Shown here: positions 43,260 through 54,068 of the stretch, piece by piece
Numbering within the stretch: the first letter of the stretch is position 1
How the letters are laid out: every line of letters starts with the position of its first letter
Assembly (NCBI GenBank): GCA_018136815.1
Contig: CM030936.1
Span: 3,920,474 to 3,984,473 of the forward strand
Source of the DNA: Isochrysis galbana
Lineage: Eukaryota > Haptophyta > Isochrysidales > Isochrysidaceae
Direction: 5' to 3'
DNA: 64,000 bases
The notes under the pieces: model-generated
Database searches by the model: none
What the model saw: the letters and a program-made list of their open reading frames with translations, nothing else
What the model was told of the DNA's origin: nothing
Program-made: the position numbers and the translations under genes

Positions 43260-43585
43260 CCTATTAGCAGTTCAAGGGTAGCGGTCAAGTTTTAAGGGCA
43301 AGGTGCTCTCCAACGGGACCGCCTTCCAATAGCCCCCCCCCCCAGCCCCCGAACACACACAGCGAGGTGGCCGATTGTCGCATGCCTTGGAAACTTGCGA
43401 GCCTGTAGCACGCATCTACACCTAAAGAGCAGGCCAAGGATGCGTACCGACGCACATCCGGTGTGCGTTGTGAAGCGAGCTTACCCTTGCAAGCTTGCGA
43501 GGTCGATGAATTCCTGCGCCATGCCATATCAATGGGCCGTCCTCCTCAGTTGCAGCTAGCGGGGCCGAGCAGACTCATGTAAATC

Positions 43586-46493
43586 TCAAGCGACGACAGC
43601 CCCATGTTGCTTGTGAAGGAGAGAGGCGGACGAGCGCAAAGCAATGTGGTTAAATTCATCAGATGTGCGCAAAGCCTCGTCCTCATGAACCTCGGTCTCA
43701 TTTCCGGAGATCTCGATTTCTGTCGCTTCGGTGGACATCTCGCCGCGTAGATTAGCTAGCTCCTCGACGTTCGTTCTCACATTGTCGTATCCTCCACGGC
43801 TGGAGCGGCCGCAGCACGCCTCTCTACACCCGCAGCAGAGTAGGAGCCACAATCGACGTAGAGGGGAGACTTTAGCAGGCCATGGGGTGTCCCCGCGCCC
43901 AAATTTGCGCGACTCAGCCGATCTGCTCATGGACGGCTCCTCAACCCCTTCGGAAATGGCAGCAGCGCGCACCCAATTGCCCTCAAGCACAGCAGCACAA
44001 GCCTGTGGGTGGCGGTGCTCGAGGGCGGATTAGTCTAATGGAGACAAAGGTCGAGAAGCCGACCCCACTCACCGTGCTGAACACACAACCTTGTGCGGAG
44101 GCGCACGAGCCGCGTGTGTGAGATACACTAGATGCATGGGCTAAAGAGCATGTCTTCGAAAAATAGAGGATGCGCCAAAGAGCCCTTGACGCACACACGT
44201 ATGACGCAAGCATGATAAGCATAGGGCACACCTGTGCGTAAGGGTGTGCGGTCGAGGCGAGCTTTGTCTTGAGCGTGGCGAGCAAGGGCACCGACAAGAT
44301 CATCCCGACGATGCCCCACACAATATTGGCAGCGCACACGCCCACGATGATCGCCACCGGATGCAGCACCATGGCACGCGCCATCACCACCTACAGGAAC
44401 CCGAAGGCAGTGGCTGACAATGTCAAGAAAGCGAGACAAAGCAATCCAGCCACAACAGCATCGCTCTTGCCTTGCCATAACATTGCTATGCAGCCCCCGG
44501 GCCGGCTGTGGCCTGCTGGATATGGTGCCCACAGTGCTGGAAATGACGGACTTCTCACGGCAATTCCATATTCTGGCTGACCTGATCAATCAGATTGTCG
44601 ACCAGCATGTGGATCGCTGCCGTGAGGCCCACCATCAACCAAAGAGCAAGCCATGTCACCTCAGGGTCCACAAATGCCTGAGGTTGGACGCGCCGAGGGA
44701 GAAGGAGGGCCGTCAGCGGCCGACTGGTCAGTGTGTCACGCGCCACTCGGCAACGCACAACGCATTACCGTGCATCCTGCCGCGGTGGTGGCACCGCCGC
44801 GAGTCGACACCCGCAACTTGTCAAGGCAATACCTAGCCTTTTCACTCACCAGCGGCAGTGGCATCACAATTGCGATCGCCGAGCCTACGATCGGTACCCA
44901 GTGCAACCAAAATACAAGTAGTGCAAAGACCGGCCACAGCGGTAGACCAGTGAGTGCGTAGATGAGGCCACAGGTAAGCGCTTTGCCTAGGGCGATCGCA
45001 GCTTTCCAGCGCAAGTAAGTCCGAGTCTGTTGCTGTGCGGAGAGGCTTCCGCGAGGTGTTATCCCGCCCCCGCCAGCCGGGCCGCCGAAAGATTTGGCAG
45101 TCAGGGAGACGGGTAGCGTACACCGGGCGTCGTTTTCAAAAGGCACGACGCCGGGTGGCATGCCGGCAATGGGTGGCGCATGGCCGGAGCATGACAGTGC
45201 AAAGGAAGCGGGCGAGTTGGCGCAGCCAGCCACTGCATGATTTGGAGCAACCGAATACGAGGTCAAGGGGATGGGCGACACGCGATGAGGCGCCGACGGT
45301 GGGTCGCGTGAATGCGCCCGCTCCAAGGCTGAAACGGCGGGGCGTGTCTCCTCAGAGCTGGGTGTTATAACGAGGAAGATCCAAATCATCATGCACGCCA
45401 ACATCCGGCCCAAAGTAGCGCCCACGTAGGAAAAGGCGCCCGTCAGGTGGGCCTGCACGAATGAGGAGTCCTCCTGCGATGGTGATGGGTGGCCGATCAC
45501 GGTGAGGCGGCGAGGTCGGCGCCCAACAAAGGACTTGGCATGATTAACAGAGGTGCAGTAATGCCTGCGGATCGGCGACTCCATTCAGCATCATGCGATC
45601 CAATCGGCAGGCATCCGAATCGCCAGCATCCGAATCGCCGGCATCCGAATTCCCCGTGACTAGCCGCTCACCATGGACTCCTGCAGCGCGGCGACGGCGG
45701 CATCGATGTCAAGGTACTGACCGATAGTGAGCTGCTTCCAGTACGCCTTGAACTGCTCGAGCCCTTGCTCCCATACGGCGCGGAACTCGGCAGCCCTGCC
45801 GAAGAACTCGGAGAGCGCGTTGTAAATGAGCAGCAAGGCGACAGCTCCGAGCGCAAGAACAGTAGCGAGCGTGATGACAATGGCAAGCGCGCGAGGGAGA
45901 CGCACCCTGCACGTGGCATGCATGCGATGGGGGTGGGTTTCCTGGCAAAGCTCGAAACGAGGCGCAACACCGACGGCTATAGATGCCAGCAGGCCCACCG
46001 GGCCGCGCGACGCGTTCGCGCAGAGATGCCCGCAGTGTGAAGTGAAACGAGGAAGGCGTGATGGCTCCGCTTCACGAGCGCGTACCGCGGGCACGAGGAC
46101 GAGATGGGCGAGGAGAGGAGATCAATTAGTGGTTCGAGAAGAACGGCAAGGAGCGCAGCGACTAGAAGCATCTGTAACGCCGATTGCAGGTACCAGGCGA
46201 GGAATCCAAGAGCTACGACACAGACGGTAGCAAGCGAAACGGTCTGTAGGGCAAGGGTGGGCGGGGTTCGACGTCAGCACTCTGGGCCGTGACAGCCGAG
46301 TGGCCTCCAGCGTTTTGGACGTGAGCACATGGAGCGGGCTGGGAGTGATTGCGCGGCACGCCATACGAGGGTGGCCTCGCGATCGGTGCTTGCGCACTTT
46401 GAGTCTCTCCTCGAGCCATATCGCGGCGAGTGGCAGCGCTGTTAGGTCTTCAGCGGCGAGCGCCTGTGGCAGGGAGCGGGAACTACTCGCCAT
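43586..46493 (-). CDS. AI-2E/PerM (UPF0118)-family multi-pass membrane protein
   Basis: Membrane protein of the AI-2E exporter/PerM fold; substrate unknown. Inferred minus-strand exons are 46398-46493, 46086-46243, 45672-45906, 45282-45473, 44850-45026, 44582-44677, 44232-44390 and 43586-44002: 1,530 bases, 509 residues, all junction phases consistent. The first junction and the 3' end of exon 4 are the least sure. Seen in order: FLAWYLQSALQMLLVAALLA and LLEPLIDLLSS (first helices), VRLPRALAIVITLATVLALG, the LIYNALSEFFGRAAEF helix, RTYLRWKAAIALGKA (family xRxYLRGQ region), LPLWPVFALLVFWLHWVPIVG (matching the family's LLNFIPYIG) and LHPVAIIVGVCAANIVWGIVGMILSVPLLATLK (family [30 protein letters not shown]). 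The C-terminal extension of about 130 residues is polar. Such genes are common in bacteria, cyanobacteria and algae. Confidence 0.82.
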
Positions 46494-46913
46494 GCCGTTG
46501 TCAGCCCCAATAAGCTTTCTCCGTGCTCCACCCGTGCCGAGCGGCGATTGGCCGCCGGTCATCTGGTGCCCCGTCAGGTGCAAGTCGGCCTTCGCATGCA
46601 GCTGCATGCAAAGAGGGGGGTGGAGGAGAAGGGAGCAATAGTCAGAGCAGGGGCTTGGCGTGTGCCGACGTTGGGCAGAGCAGCGCGCTCCACAGCTAGT
46701 CATAGTAATAGACATAGCTTCCCCTACCGCACCCGGTCTCTGCCATCAGTGAGGGAAGCTCTCCCTCTGCATCCGCTGCACGCCAAGAACTCGCCGCCCT
46801 TTGGCTTGAACGTAGCCATTGCGTTGGCATACGCCGCTCTCCCGCCCACCCTTCTGAATGCCTCTTCGCCCACATCTACAGCACGCGTGGTTCCGCTCTC
46901 GATGCAACGCTTC
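46494..46913. other. Short intergenic or intronic region
   Basis: This lies between the start of the AI-2E-type gene and the end of the upstream minus-strand frame. It may hold 3' exons of the POLD3-like gene, but I could not place them. Confidence 0.35.
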
Positions 46914-47372
46914 TCAGACCCCTCCCCACCCCACCCTGTCAACGCCGCCCTCCCCTCCCCCACCGCTCCCTGTATTTCTCCCTTCCGCCTCTCCTTCCTG
47001 CTGCCCCACCTGCTCATTAGCACCGCACATTGTCTCGGCCTCGCTCGCGTGCGGCGCGTGTATGGCGTGAAGCTGCTCAAGTATAATGCTGCGGAAAAAG
47101 GATCTCCCCTCCTTGAGCGCGGTTCCCTCCACGAGCCGGAAGACCGGATTGGCCTCAGCAGGAGAAAGGGGAAGGCCTCCCACGAGGAAGGTGGCGGCAG
47201 CCACCTCAGGCTTTGCGGAGGAGAAGGCGAGAAGGGCGGCGCGCGCGTGGGGCAGGGATAGGCCGGTGGCGTGGGCGAACGCGCGCGCTGGCAGCCACGG
47301 TTGCGAGCCGAGGAGCGCCTCTATTTCGTGGAAGAGCTGCGCGTGGCTCTCGTCGCGCGGCGCGGACGCCAT
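46914..47372 (-). CDS. Helix-turn-helix protein weakly resembling POLD3 N-terminus (probably partial)
   Basis: From ATG 47372, 152 residues in one frame. The start MASAPRDESHAQLFHEIEAL leads to a winged-helix-like block (FAHATGLSLPHARAALLAFSS), then TFLVGGLPLSP, VFRLVEGTALKEG and RSIILEQLHAIHA. The order of a helical DNA-polymerase-delta-type N-domain, a YLVSG-like strand and a strand ending in HVYSIQ is reminiscent of POLD3/Cdc27 (inference; similarity is faint). After HASEAETMCGANEQ the frame becomes Gly-rich low complexity, so a splice at AATGAGCAG/GTGGGG near 46995 is likely, with later exons not found. The upstream CT tract on the sense strand is like other starts here. The protein is probably real; its identity is uncertain. 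Confidence 0.4.
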   Translation of the reverse strand: MASAPRDESHAQLFHEIEALLGSQPWLPARAFAHATGLSLPHARAALLAFSSAKPEVAAATFLVGGLPLSPAEANPVFRLVEGTALKEGRSFFRSIILEQLHAIHAPHASEAETMCGANEQVGQQEGEAEGRNTGSGGGGEGGVDRVGWGGV

Positions 47373-48154
47373 CGCGCCGCTTGTGGGAGAGGGGGGGGGG
47401 GAGGAGGGGGAGAGAAGGAGCGAAGGGAAAAGAAGGCCGGAGAGAAGAAGAGAGAGGGGAGAGGAGAGAGATCGTGCACCGATCGGAGGAACATCACTGG
47501 GACGAGGATGTTAGAAGAAGAACACCTGTATTCAGGGGAAGAAGGTTGGAATGGGGTGTAGGAGAGGGTTCTATGGAGCGAGGAGAGAGCGAGAGAGCGA
47601 GAGAGAGGAGGAGAGAGAGAGAGGGCGCGGGGGCCCCGGGGGATGGGGGGGGGGGGGGGGGGGGGGCCACATGAAAGTTGATGAGATCGAGTAGAGTAGA
47701 GGTTTAAAAAACTCCCAGACAAAAGGATCTGAGGACCTTCTCATACGATTATCTGCACAGGAATCGTATTGACTAGGAGTAAAGCATAGGTAGGAGTAGA
47801 GGAGAGAGTACGGCAGTCTTCGGAGTTGGAGTACAATAAAAAACTTCTTAAAATTCCCCGCTACTTGTGCGGCGTGAGGCAGAGTGCTAATGAACCAATG
47901 AACCTCCCTACTACCCAAACCTAACCCCTGTCAACCCCCTTCCCCTTCCCCAGCTCCCTCTTTAGCGGAGAAGCTGGTTCCGGGGAGGCCGTGCACGCTG
48001 CTTTGGCCAGGAGTCGGAGAGAAGGGGGCGGGAGACTGTGGCTTCTCCTTTGTTCTAGCTTTGCTCGGGGCTCCATTTCTTGCATCTCATGTGATCCTTC
48101 TTTGATCCACGTTGTAGTTACTACTAGCAGACAAGTTTGCTATCCTAATTGATG
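47373..48154. other. G-rich tract and intergenic DNA
   Basis: GA/G-rich at 47385-47475 and 47565-47635, with a G run at 47642-47666. AT-richer DNA at 47690-47900 shows no gene. Confidence 0.6.
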
Positions 48155-49650
48155 TTTCGTATGTCCAGACCTCTCGCCGCCTGCGAGAGGTCTTCCGATG
48201 TTTCTAGGTTGAAATCTTTATCCACCTTGTGAAGAGGGTTTATCATCTTCCGTATATGTTTGTTGCTCGGGGCGTGCAGCCCAATCTTCTCTCGTTGTTG
48301 CTTTAGCCTTTGAAAGAAACCGACCTTCGCCGTTACTAATAAATAAAATAATTAATGTTATATCCTAGCCAACCCCACTAGCTAATTGGACACAACTTTT
48401 CCGTCCCGGAATCCCGCCATGCCTGACGAGCCAGGTGTCCGGGTGCTACCGGGGGGAGGGGGCACCGCCCCCTCCCCTCGATATTTGTCCTCCCCCCAGT
48501 GCACGCACGACCCCGCGCACCCCAGCGCGTCCTCTCCTCGAGTCCACGCTGGGGGAAAACCCCTTTCGGGTAAAAGCAACGCAGGGGGGGGGGGGCACTC
48601 GTGAGATAGGGGCCCAGAAGCGCTAATCTCCCTCGCTAGTGCGAGTGGCCACGGCGAGCCGCGGCCCTTCGCTCCTGGCTCTGGCGCCCCCGTCTTCTCT
48701 TACCCAAACGGGGCGAGAAGACACGTTTCTGCCGGAGGGGAGAGCTGCCGCTCCCCCCTCCCCTCCCTCTTCCCTTTTCCTCCTCTCTTCCCTGCGGCGG
48801 GGGCCCATGGCGCGCGCCTGCGGCCCCTCGCTCAGGTCCCCAGATGGCCTGCAGGGCCTGGGAGCACAGCTCAGGGGGCAGGTGAGGCTGGGGCATGGCC
48901 CTGGCCCCTCCTGCCTCTCCCTCGCTGTCGCTCCGAGCCCCTGCGGGTCGACTGGAGCTGGCTGGGGGGTCCTGAACAGGGGGGCCCAGGGGGAGGAGGG
49001 GCTGGTCAGAGGAATGGGCAGGCCACGACGGGCCAGGGCGGGCGAGTCAGGCGGGCCTGTGGGGAGAGGAATGGGTCAGCAGGGCTGTGTGCTCCTGGCA
49101 AGCCATCAGGCGTGCCAGGAGAGTGGGCGGATCCTCCCCCATGGCAGGGGAGGAGTGGAGAGAGAGGGGGGCTCGTGCCCCCCCATGGGCGAACTAAGTA
49201 TAAACTTAGTTGTTCGCCGTTACTAATAGGTGGTATCTCGTAAGAATGGCTCTTTGGATCGATTTAGCGGACCTACCATCCGCGTTACCATACTGAATGT
49301 TGTAAAAGTCCGTAAGGATATACCTCCACGCCAGGATACCTAAGTATCCCGAGGAGGGGTGAGGTCTGTCTACTTGGTAACAAAAGAGACGTTGGGCCGC
49401 TTCGTAGCCCGGCCTATGATTAATCCCTAAATGTGCCCCGCATTTTGCGATGTCTTCTCGCTAAATAGCCAAACGTAATAACTCCGCAACGAAGGAATGG
49501 CGGTATCATCGGTAGCTATGTTTTCCTCTTCTAGAGTTGGTCGTGGGTCATCCCACCTTACTCCGGCATACATCGCCGGGATGTCTCCGTTGGCGTGTCT
49601 TGGCGTGAACCTTTTAAAAATTGCATCGTTACGAGTTCTTCCGCCCTTAT
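48155..49650 (-). pseudogene. Unidentified broken ORF, AT-richer, split by a SINE-like element
   Basis: Protein-like minus-strand reading lies on both sides of the SINE-like element: about 49213-49650 (upstream part) and 48155-48341 (downstream part). Base composition is clearly more AT-rich than the host genes around it, suggesting a foreign or mobile origin. I do not recognise the family. It is no longer open as a single frame. A viral or transposon origin is possible, so it is treated here only as a fossil. Confidence 0.4.
48342..49212 (-). mobile_element. SINE-like retroposon (copy 5) with perfect 16-bp target-site duplication
   Basis: Flanked by TTCGCCGTTACTAATA at 48326-48341 and 49213-49228 (identical). 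On the minus strand the 5' end is CAACTAAGTTTATACTTAG and the 3' tail is CATTAATTATTTTATT. The 5' 250 bases match copies 0 and 3, and the 3' 550 bases match copy 4, so it links the two subfamilies. It was inserted into an older broken ORF. Confidence 0.92.
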
Positions 49651-50285
49651 AATGTTTTCCGCTAGAGACGGGGCAGTGGATGGTTTGCTTCAGTTGGAGG
49701 GAGCTGTCTCAGAAGCTCAAACCACAAGCTATATGATAGAGGCATGACCGCCAGAGTCCAGAGTCCTAGAAATCGATGAATTTTCGATTTTCTAGGAGAT
49801 GGTCCTAGTTTCCAAGACGGGATTTTGTCCGTTGAGGGGCAAAGCTGCTTATATACCAAAATAGACGGGGGGAGCATGAACCAAAAAAAAGGCGAACCTC
49901 AAGTTGCACCTTTTGGGCGGAGGTGGAGTTGGCGGTTGGCGAAGGGGGAGATGACGGTGAGGGCGGCGGAGAGCGGAGAGCGGCGGGGGTGGAGATGGGG
50001 ACCATCTGAATTTCTCGTGTCACCCAATTACAACCACTCATATCACGGCTGGCTGCTTTGCGCTTGTTTGTAGCCTGTGCGTACTCTGCTCCATGGCATC
50101 TGGTGAGTTGGCCGCCTAGCGCTCAGCGATTTCTTAAGCCTCCCCCCCTCCCCCCTGGTGCCACACTCTACGTCCCAGGCGTGACCCTCATGGGCACGCA
50201 AGCCGTAGGCGCCGTCACACCAGACTTGCCCTTTTCGTGGGATCAGGGACAAGAGCGAGAGAGGAATGTGCCACTAACTCTACGC
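49651..50285. other. Intergenic, no gene seen
   Basis: No supported coding sequence. A repeated AAATCGATGAATTTTCGATTT-type inverted motif lies near 49770-49790. Confidence 0.4.
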
Positions 50286-51470
50286 TCAGCGTGAGGTTTG
50301 CGGAGCATGTAGCTGAGAAAGGAGCGCTTGGCCCAGAACACCTACAGCTTCGCGTCCATCCATGCCCAGGAGTGGTTCATTATCCTCCTCAGGTCGCTGA
50401 TGCACCCATATGGTACAGATCCACTTGTCCACAGCCCTTTGCCCAAAATCCTTGCTCTCCACATTGTCCTTGTTGTTGGCTACGTTGCAAAGATCTTTTA
50501 CCGGAAGAGCCGCGTGCAACGAATCGGGGTCAGGTATTCCATCGCAGGTGGCCGGGAAAAAAACAAGGGCGCAGCCTTTTGTAGGCTGCACACGGAGACC
50601 GAGCCTAGGGAAAAAAGTTCCGCCCCCATTCATCTCGTCGAGGGTACATAAGTACAACAACACCGTACACACCCGCAAACCTGATCCACTCGATCGGGCT
50701 TGAGCTAGGTCGAGCCCTTGGGTGGGGGTGTCGTAATGCTCGACGTAGTGCTGACCATGAGTGTACCGAGCCAGCTGAGGCCGTTCCATATGCGAGGCTG
50801 ATCTGTTCGTCAGCGCCACCACACGTGAGATGATTGAAGGACACGGATGCACACTTTTGTCCAGGAAGACGGAGGTGGAGGTGCGGACCTGGGACACTCC
50901 TCCATCTGTTCGAGAGCGCAGAAGCATCGGCAAGCCGATTTGCATCAGTAGGTCACACTCAGCATCCTGCAAAAATTCCTTGACCAGGTACACTGGCGGT
51001 CTTTGTTGTACTTGGGACAGGCGGGGGTACTGCAAGTTGATGGGCAGATACCGGCTACTCGCCGGCAGCCCAGGCGGCGGAGGAATGAGGCTGCCATGAA
51101 GTCTGGGCCTCACAAAAGAGACGCAGTTTGCGCTGGATTTCGTGCAAGAATGCATGTCGCGATTGTCTACGGCGCAGCAGTCGCAATCTATCTCGATATC
51201 GACGCTTACAGCTGACGACTCCTCCATGTGGAGCTCTTTGCACAGCACCGCGACTGCCGCCGGCGGGAGGCCGAGCTCGCAGAGCGCCTCATCGAGGAGG
51301 TCAGGGCGCATGGTGCGCATCAGGCGAGGTGTGAGCGCCTCCTCCTCCAGCATCGGCAGGTGCTCCACCAGCTTCAGCCGCGCGAGGAGCTGGCCGAGCG
51401 GCTCATCAGAATTGCTACCGTCGGCTGAGTTGCATCGGCTTCCCGCTGTTGCATGCGAGTGCAAGGTCAT
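50286..51470 (-). CDS. SAM-domain plus prolyl 4-hydroxylase (2OG-Fe(II) dioxygenase)
   Basis: Predicted peptidyl-prolyl hydroxylase. ATG 51470 (an earlier open frame starts at GTG), 394 residues. Residues about 22-80 (EPLGQLLARLKLVEHLPMLE ... DLLDEALCELGLPPAAVAVL) fit a SAM domain. The P4Hc catalytic domain spans about 160-357: VYLVKEFLQDAEC, then SQVRTSTSVFLDK, the iron ligands HYD (His245, Asp247), VCTVLLYLCTLDEMNGGGTFFP, the distal iron ligand in DPDSLHAALP (His319) and the 2-oxoglutarate lysine in DKWICTIWVH (Lys349). Between LHAALPV and DKW there are about 24 extra residues where the family has about 6; a tiny retained intron beginning GTAAAAG is one explanation. There is no signal peptide, so it is probably cytosolic or nuclear, as for oxygen-sensing P4Hs. 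The pairing with SAM is unusual. Confidence 0.88.
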   Translation of the reverse strand: MTLHSHATAGSRCNSADGSNSDEPLGQLLARLKLVEHLPMLEEEALTPRLMRTMRPDLLDEALCELGLPPAAVAVLCKELHMEESSAVSVDIEIDCDCCAVDNRDMHSCTKSSANCVSFVRPRLHGSLIPPPPGLPASSRYLPINLQYPRLSQVQQRPPVYLVKEFLQDAECDLLMQIGLPMLLRSRTDGGVSQVRTSTSVFLDKSVHPCPSIISRVVALTNRSASHMERPQLARYTHGQHYVEHYDTPTQGLDLAQARSSGSGLRVCTVLLYLCTLDEMNGGGTFFPRLGLRVQPTKGCALVFFPATCDGIPDPDSLHAALPVKDLCNVANNKDNVESKDFGQRAVDKWICTIWVHQRPEEDNEPLLGMDGREAVGVLGQALLSQLHAPQTSR

Positions 51471-53378
51471 CAAGAGCTGAAAGAGTGGGTTTGATGGGGA
51501 TAGCGCACACTGATGATTCAGTAGGTCAGTACCCCCACCCGGCCCCCTGCACCGATCCACTGGCCGCCTCTGCCGCCAGCGGGAACGCCCAGAACCAGAG
51601 GCCTTCTGCCGCCGCGGCGAACCGATGCAGAAAGTTTTGGCGGGAGCTCTTTCCGAGAGTGAGGAGTCGAGATAGTAGTAGTACGTAGTACTTGTACTTT
51701 TTGACTATAAGAGGGACTGGCGAGCGTAACGAATGAATACAAGTAGGTGGGGTGGGGTGGGGGGGAGATACGCGCGGCTACTTTTGTAGAGGGGGGTGAG
51801 TATGTACTTGACGGGTGTTCATTGTCGCGCGCCGTGAGATGGGTGTGTTCGCGGCGCAGCCGCAGCGCGGCGCAGCCGCGCGGTGCATTTCGTAGTTTCG
51901 CTTGTCGCTTGGTTGAGCGCCGCGTTTACGCGGCGCGAGGAAACTTTTCAGGGCTTGTGTTTGACAGTGTTCACTTTGTACTTTGGGGGTCGCAAGGGCA
52001 AAGGAGTAGTAGGTAGTTGACTATGTTCAAACGGTCAAAATGTTTGAGTTGAGTTCGCGTGCAACCATTTTTTTACCACCTACTTGTAGCCCGGAAGTCG
52101 ATCGATAGGTCCCGAATCGCGAGAGGTTTCTGGTTACGTGTTACGTGAGAATGAATAGAGAGTTGTGTGGTGTGTGGAGTCTATCGGGGGTTTTGGGGTA
52201 TCGCCTTCGTTGTCGTTGTCGTCTCTCTTCGTCCTCGTCTTCGCTCTTGTCCTCCCTCTCGTTCCCATTCTCGTAGTCCCTCAGTCCCAAAACTCAGTCA
52301 CTACCAATAAACCGCACCACACGTATTAGCCAGCGTGCACAGCCGTACAGCCATAGCATCACCGCCACTTACTAACGCGCCACTCGCCCACCGACACGTC
52401 CACTCTGTCGTCGCGCTCGCCATCGCCCAAGTCATTCCTCCATTCCTCCCGCCTCCCTCCATGTATGTGGTGGGACCCGCCATGCCCTCTGTTGCGTCAC
52501 TCTCCATCGCCGCGCCTCCCGGCCCGGTTTGGCTGCGCCCCTCCTCATCGCCCGTCGACCTCGAGGCTCGCTCGAGGCAAAGGTCGATTCGTCGATCAAG
52601 TGTCTAAGGCCTGTAACCAGATAACTGGGTATCGTGCTACTCACCTACCCACATCCGATTTCCACTACCCACCTCCATGTGGGTGGGGGGGGGGCTACTA
52701 CCCACTGGTTCCGAATAGTGAAATTCCACTATTCAGGATAATCACGCGGGTAGCAGCGGCAGAGCCGCCGTACAGCAGTGCGCAGTGCGCGCGCGCCGAA
52801 GACAAGCTCGGGCGCTTTGTATTGGTATTGGCCGCGCCCAGCGCAGCTGGCGGTGTCGTGCCCTTGCAGCGCTAATGCCAGCGCGCTGCCAGCAAGCTAG
52901 CAGCACAGCACGCGGCCACGCAGAGTGGATGCGCAGGGTGCCGAGCCTGGTCCGCAGTCCGCAGAATGACTCCCGCCGCGGCCATCTGCCGGCAGCAACT
53001 GCCCGACGGCCGCATGCCCACAGCAGCATCTTCTTTGGCGACAGCTTTACCTCCCTCCCGCCTGCCGCCTCGCGCCGGCTCCCGCCTCTCAAAACGGACA
53101 CCGCCGCAAAATAAGTAAAAAGAAGGGGGGGGAAAGCGATACCATAGGGGGGGGGGAGAGGCTCCGCTTGCGGCTTGCGGCTTGCGGCCGTATATGTAGG
53201 GGCACACACACGCGCACGCACGCACACGCGCGCGCGCGCGCGCGTACGTACGTACACACACTATATATGTATATGTATACTACTATAATAATAATATAAT
53301 ATGTATAGTAGTCAATAGTAGTATATCTATGGGTATCGGGATACCCAGAATACCCAGCTACCCAGGGAGCCATTTGTA
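51471..53378. other. Long non-coding stretch
   Basis: No gene recognised in about 1.9 kb. Contents: GCGGCGCAGCCGC repeats and an inverted GCGCCGCGTTTACGCGGCGC near 51917-51936; a CCCACCTCCATGTGGGTGGG hairpin at 52668-52687; purine/pyrimidine alternation (CACACGCGCACGCACGCACACGCGCGCGCG) at 53205-53245 that could form Z-DNA; and ATAATAATATAATATG at 53286-53301. Confidence 0.6.
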
Positions 53379-53441
53379 ACTATCACTATCTAACTAGATA
53401 GGGGTCGGTCACTATCACTATCTAACTAGATAGGGGTCGGT
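53379..53441. repeat. Tandem duplication of about 32 bases
   Basis: ACTATCACTATCTAACTAGA followed by TAGGGGTCGGT occurs at 53379-53409 and again, one base on, at 53411-53441, without mismatch. A perfect recent duplication. Confidence 0.95.
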
Positions 53442-54068
53442 GAACTACCCACAATATCCGGTTAGTCCCAAATCCAAGTGGTTACAAGCCTTACAAGTGT
53501 CAAGTGGTGGGTGCGTGGTTCATGGAGAGGGGCAGCGGCCGCCAGCGGCAAAGTCCTCGGCACCCGGGGACTTCGCCGCGTGGGGGTGGGGTGGGGTGTG
53601 GTGGCGCCTCCCTTTTGCTGGTGTGTGGGCCTTGGGGCTGACGCAATATTATGACAAATATTCTTTTGATTCCCAGCGAAAGGCGAAAGGTAGTCAATGC
53701 AAGCGCCAGGTAGTCTAGTGTTGGTATTAGCCCCGAATCTTCAGGTGCTTTTTCTCGCACTGCTCGCATATTGCAGTGGTACAACTGTACCCGTATCTAG
53801 CTATCAATCACCATCACCATCACCATCACCATCACTATCAACATAGATATAGCATGCATGTGTGAACGTATCCGTATGGCATTTGGGTCCCGACGAGTAT
53901 CAACATAGCACGTATTGGGGAGCGCAATAGGATAGGGCTGTAGTCGTACGTGCAGGAAGGGGCGTAGGAGAGGCTTCTTCAGAATACTGGCCTTGGCTGT
54001 TCGAGCACAGGGCGTCCACGGCGCCCATCGGCGCACCACGGAAGATTCGCTCCCGGCAAATCAACGTG
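53442..54068. other. Intergenic; holds a dispersed repeat copy
   Basis: The segment 53521-53655 is the inverted partner of the repeat at 35226-35366. A CATCAC hexamer array lies at 53808-53840. No gene. Confidence 0.6.

Noticed and set aside
53808-53840. CATCAC array as a possible CRISPR or His-tag-like coding repeat
   Set aside because: A simple hexamer microsatellite with no spacers and no frame. The DNA is eukaryotic.
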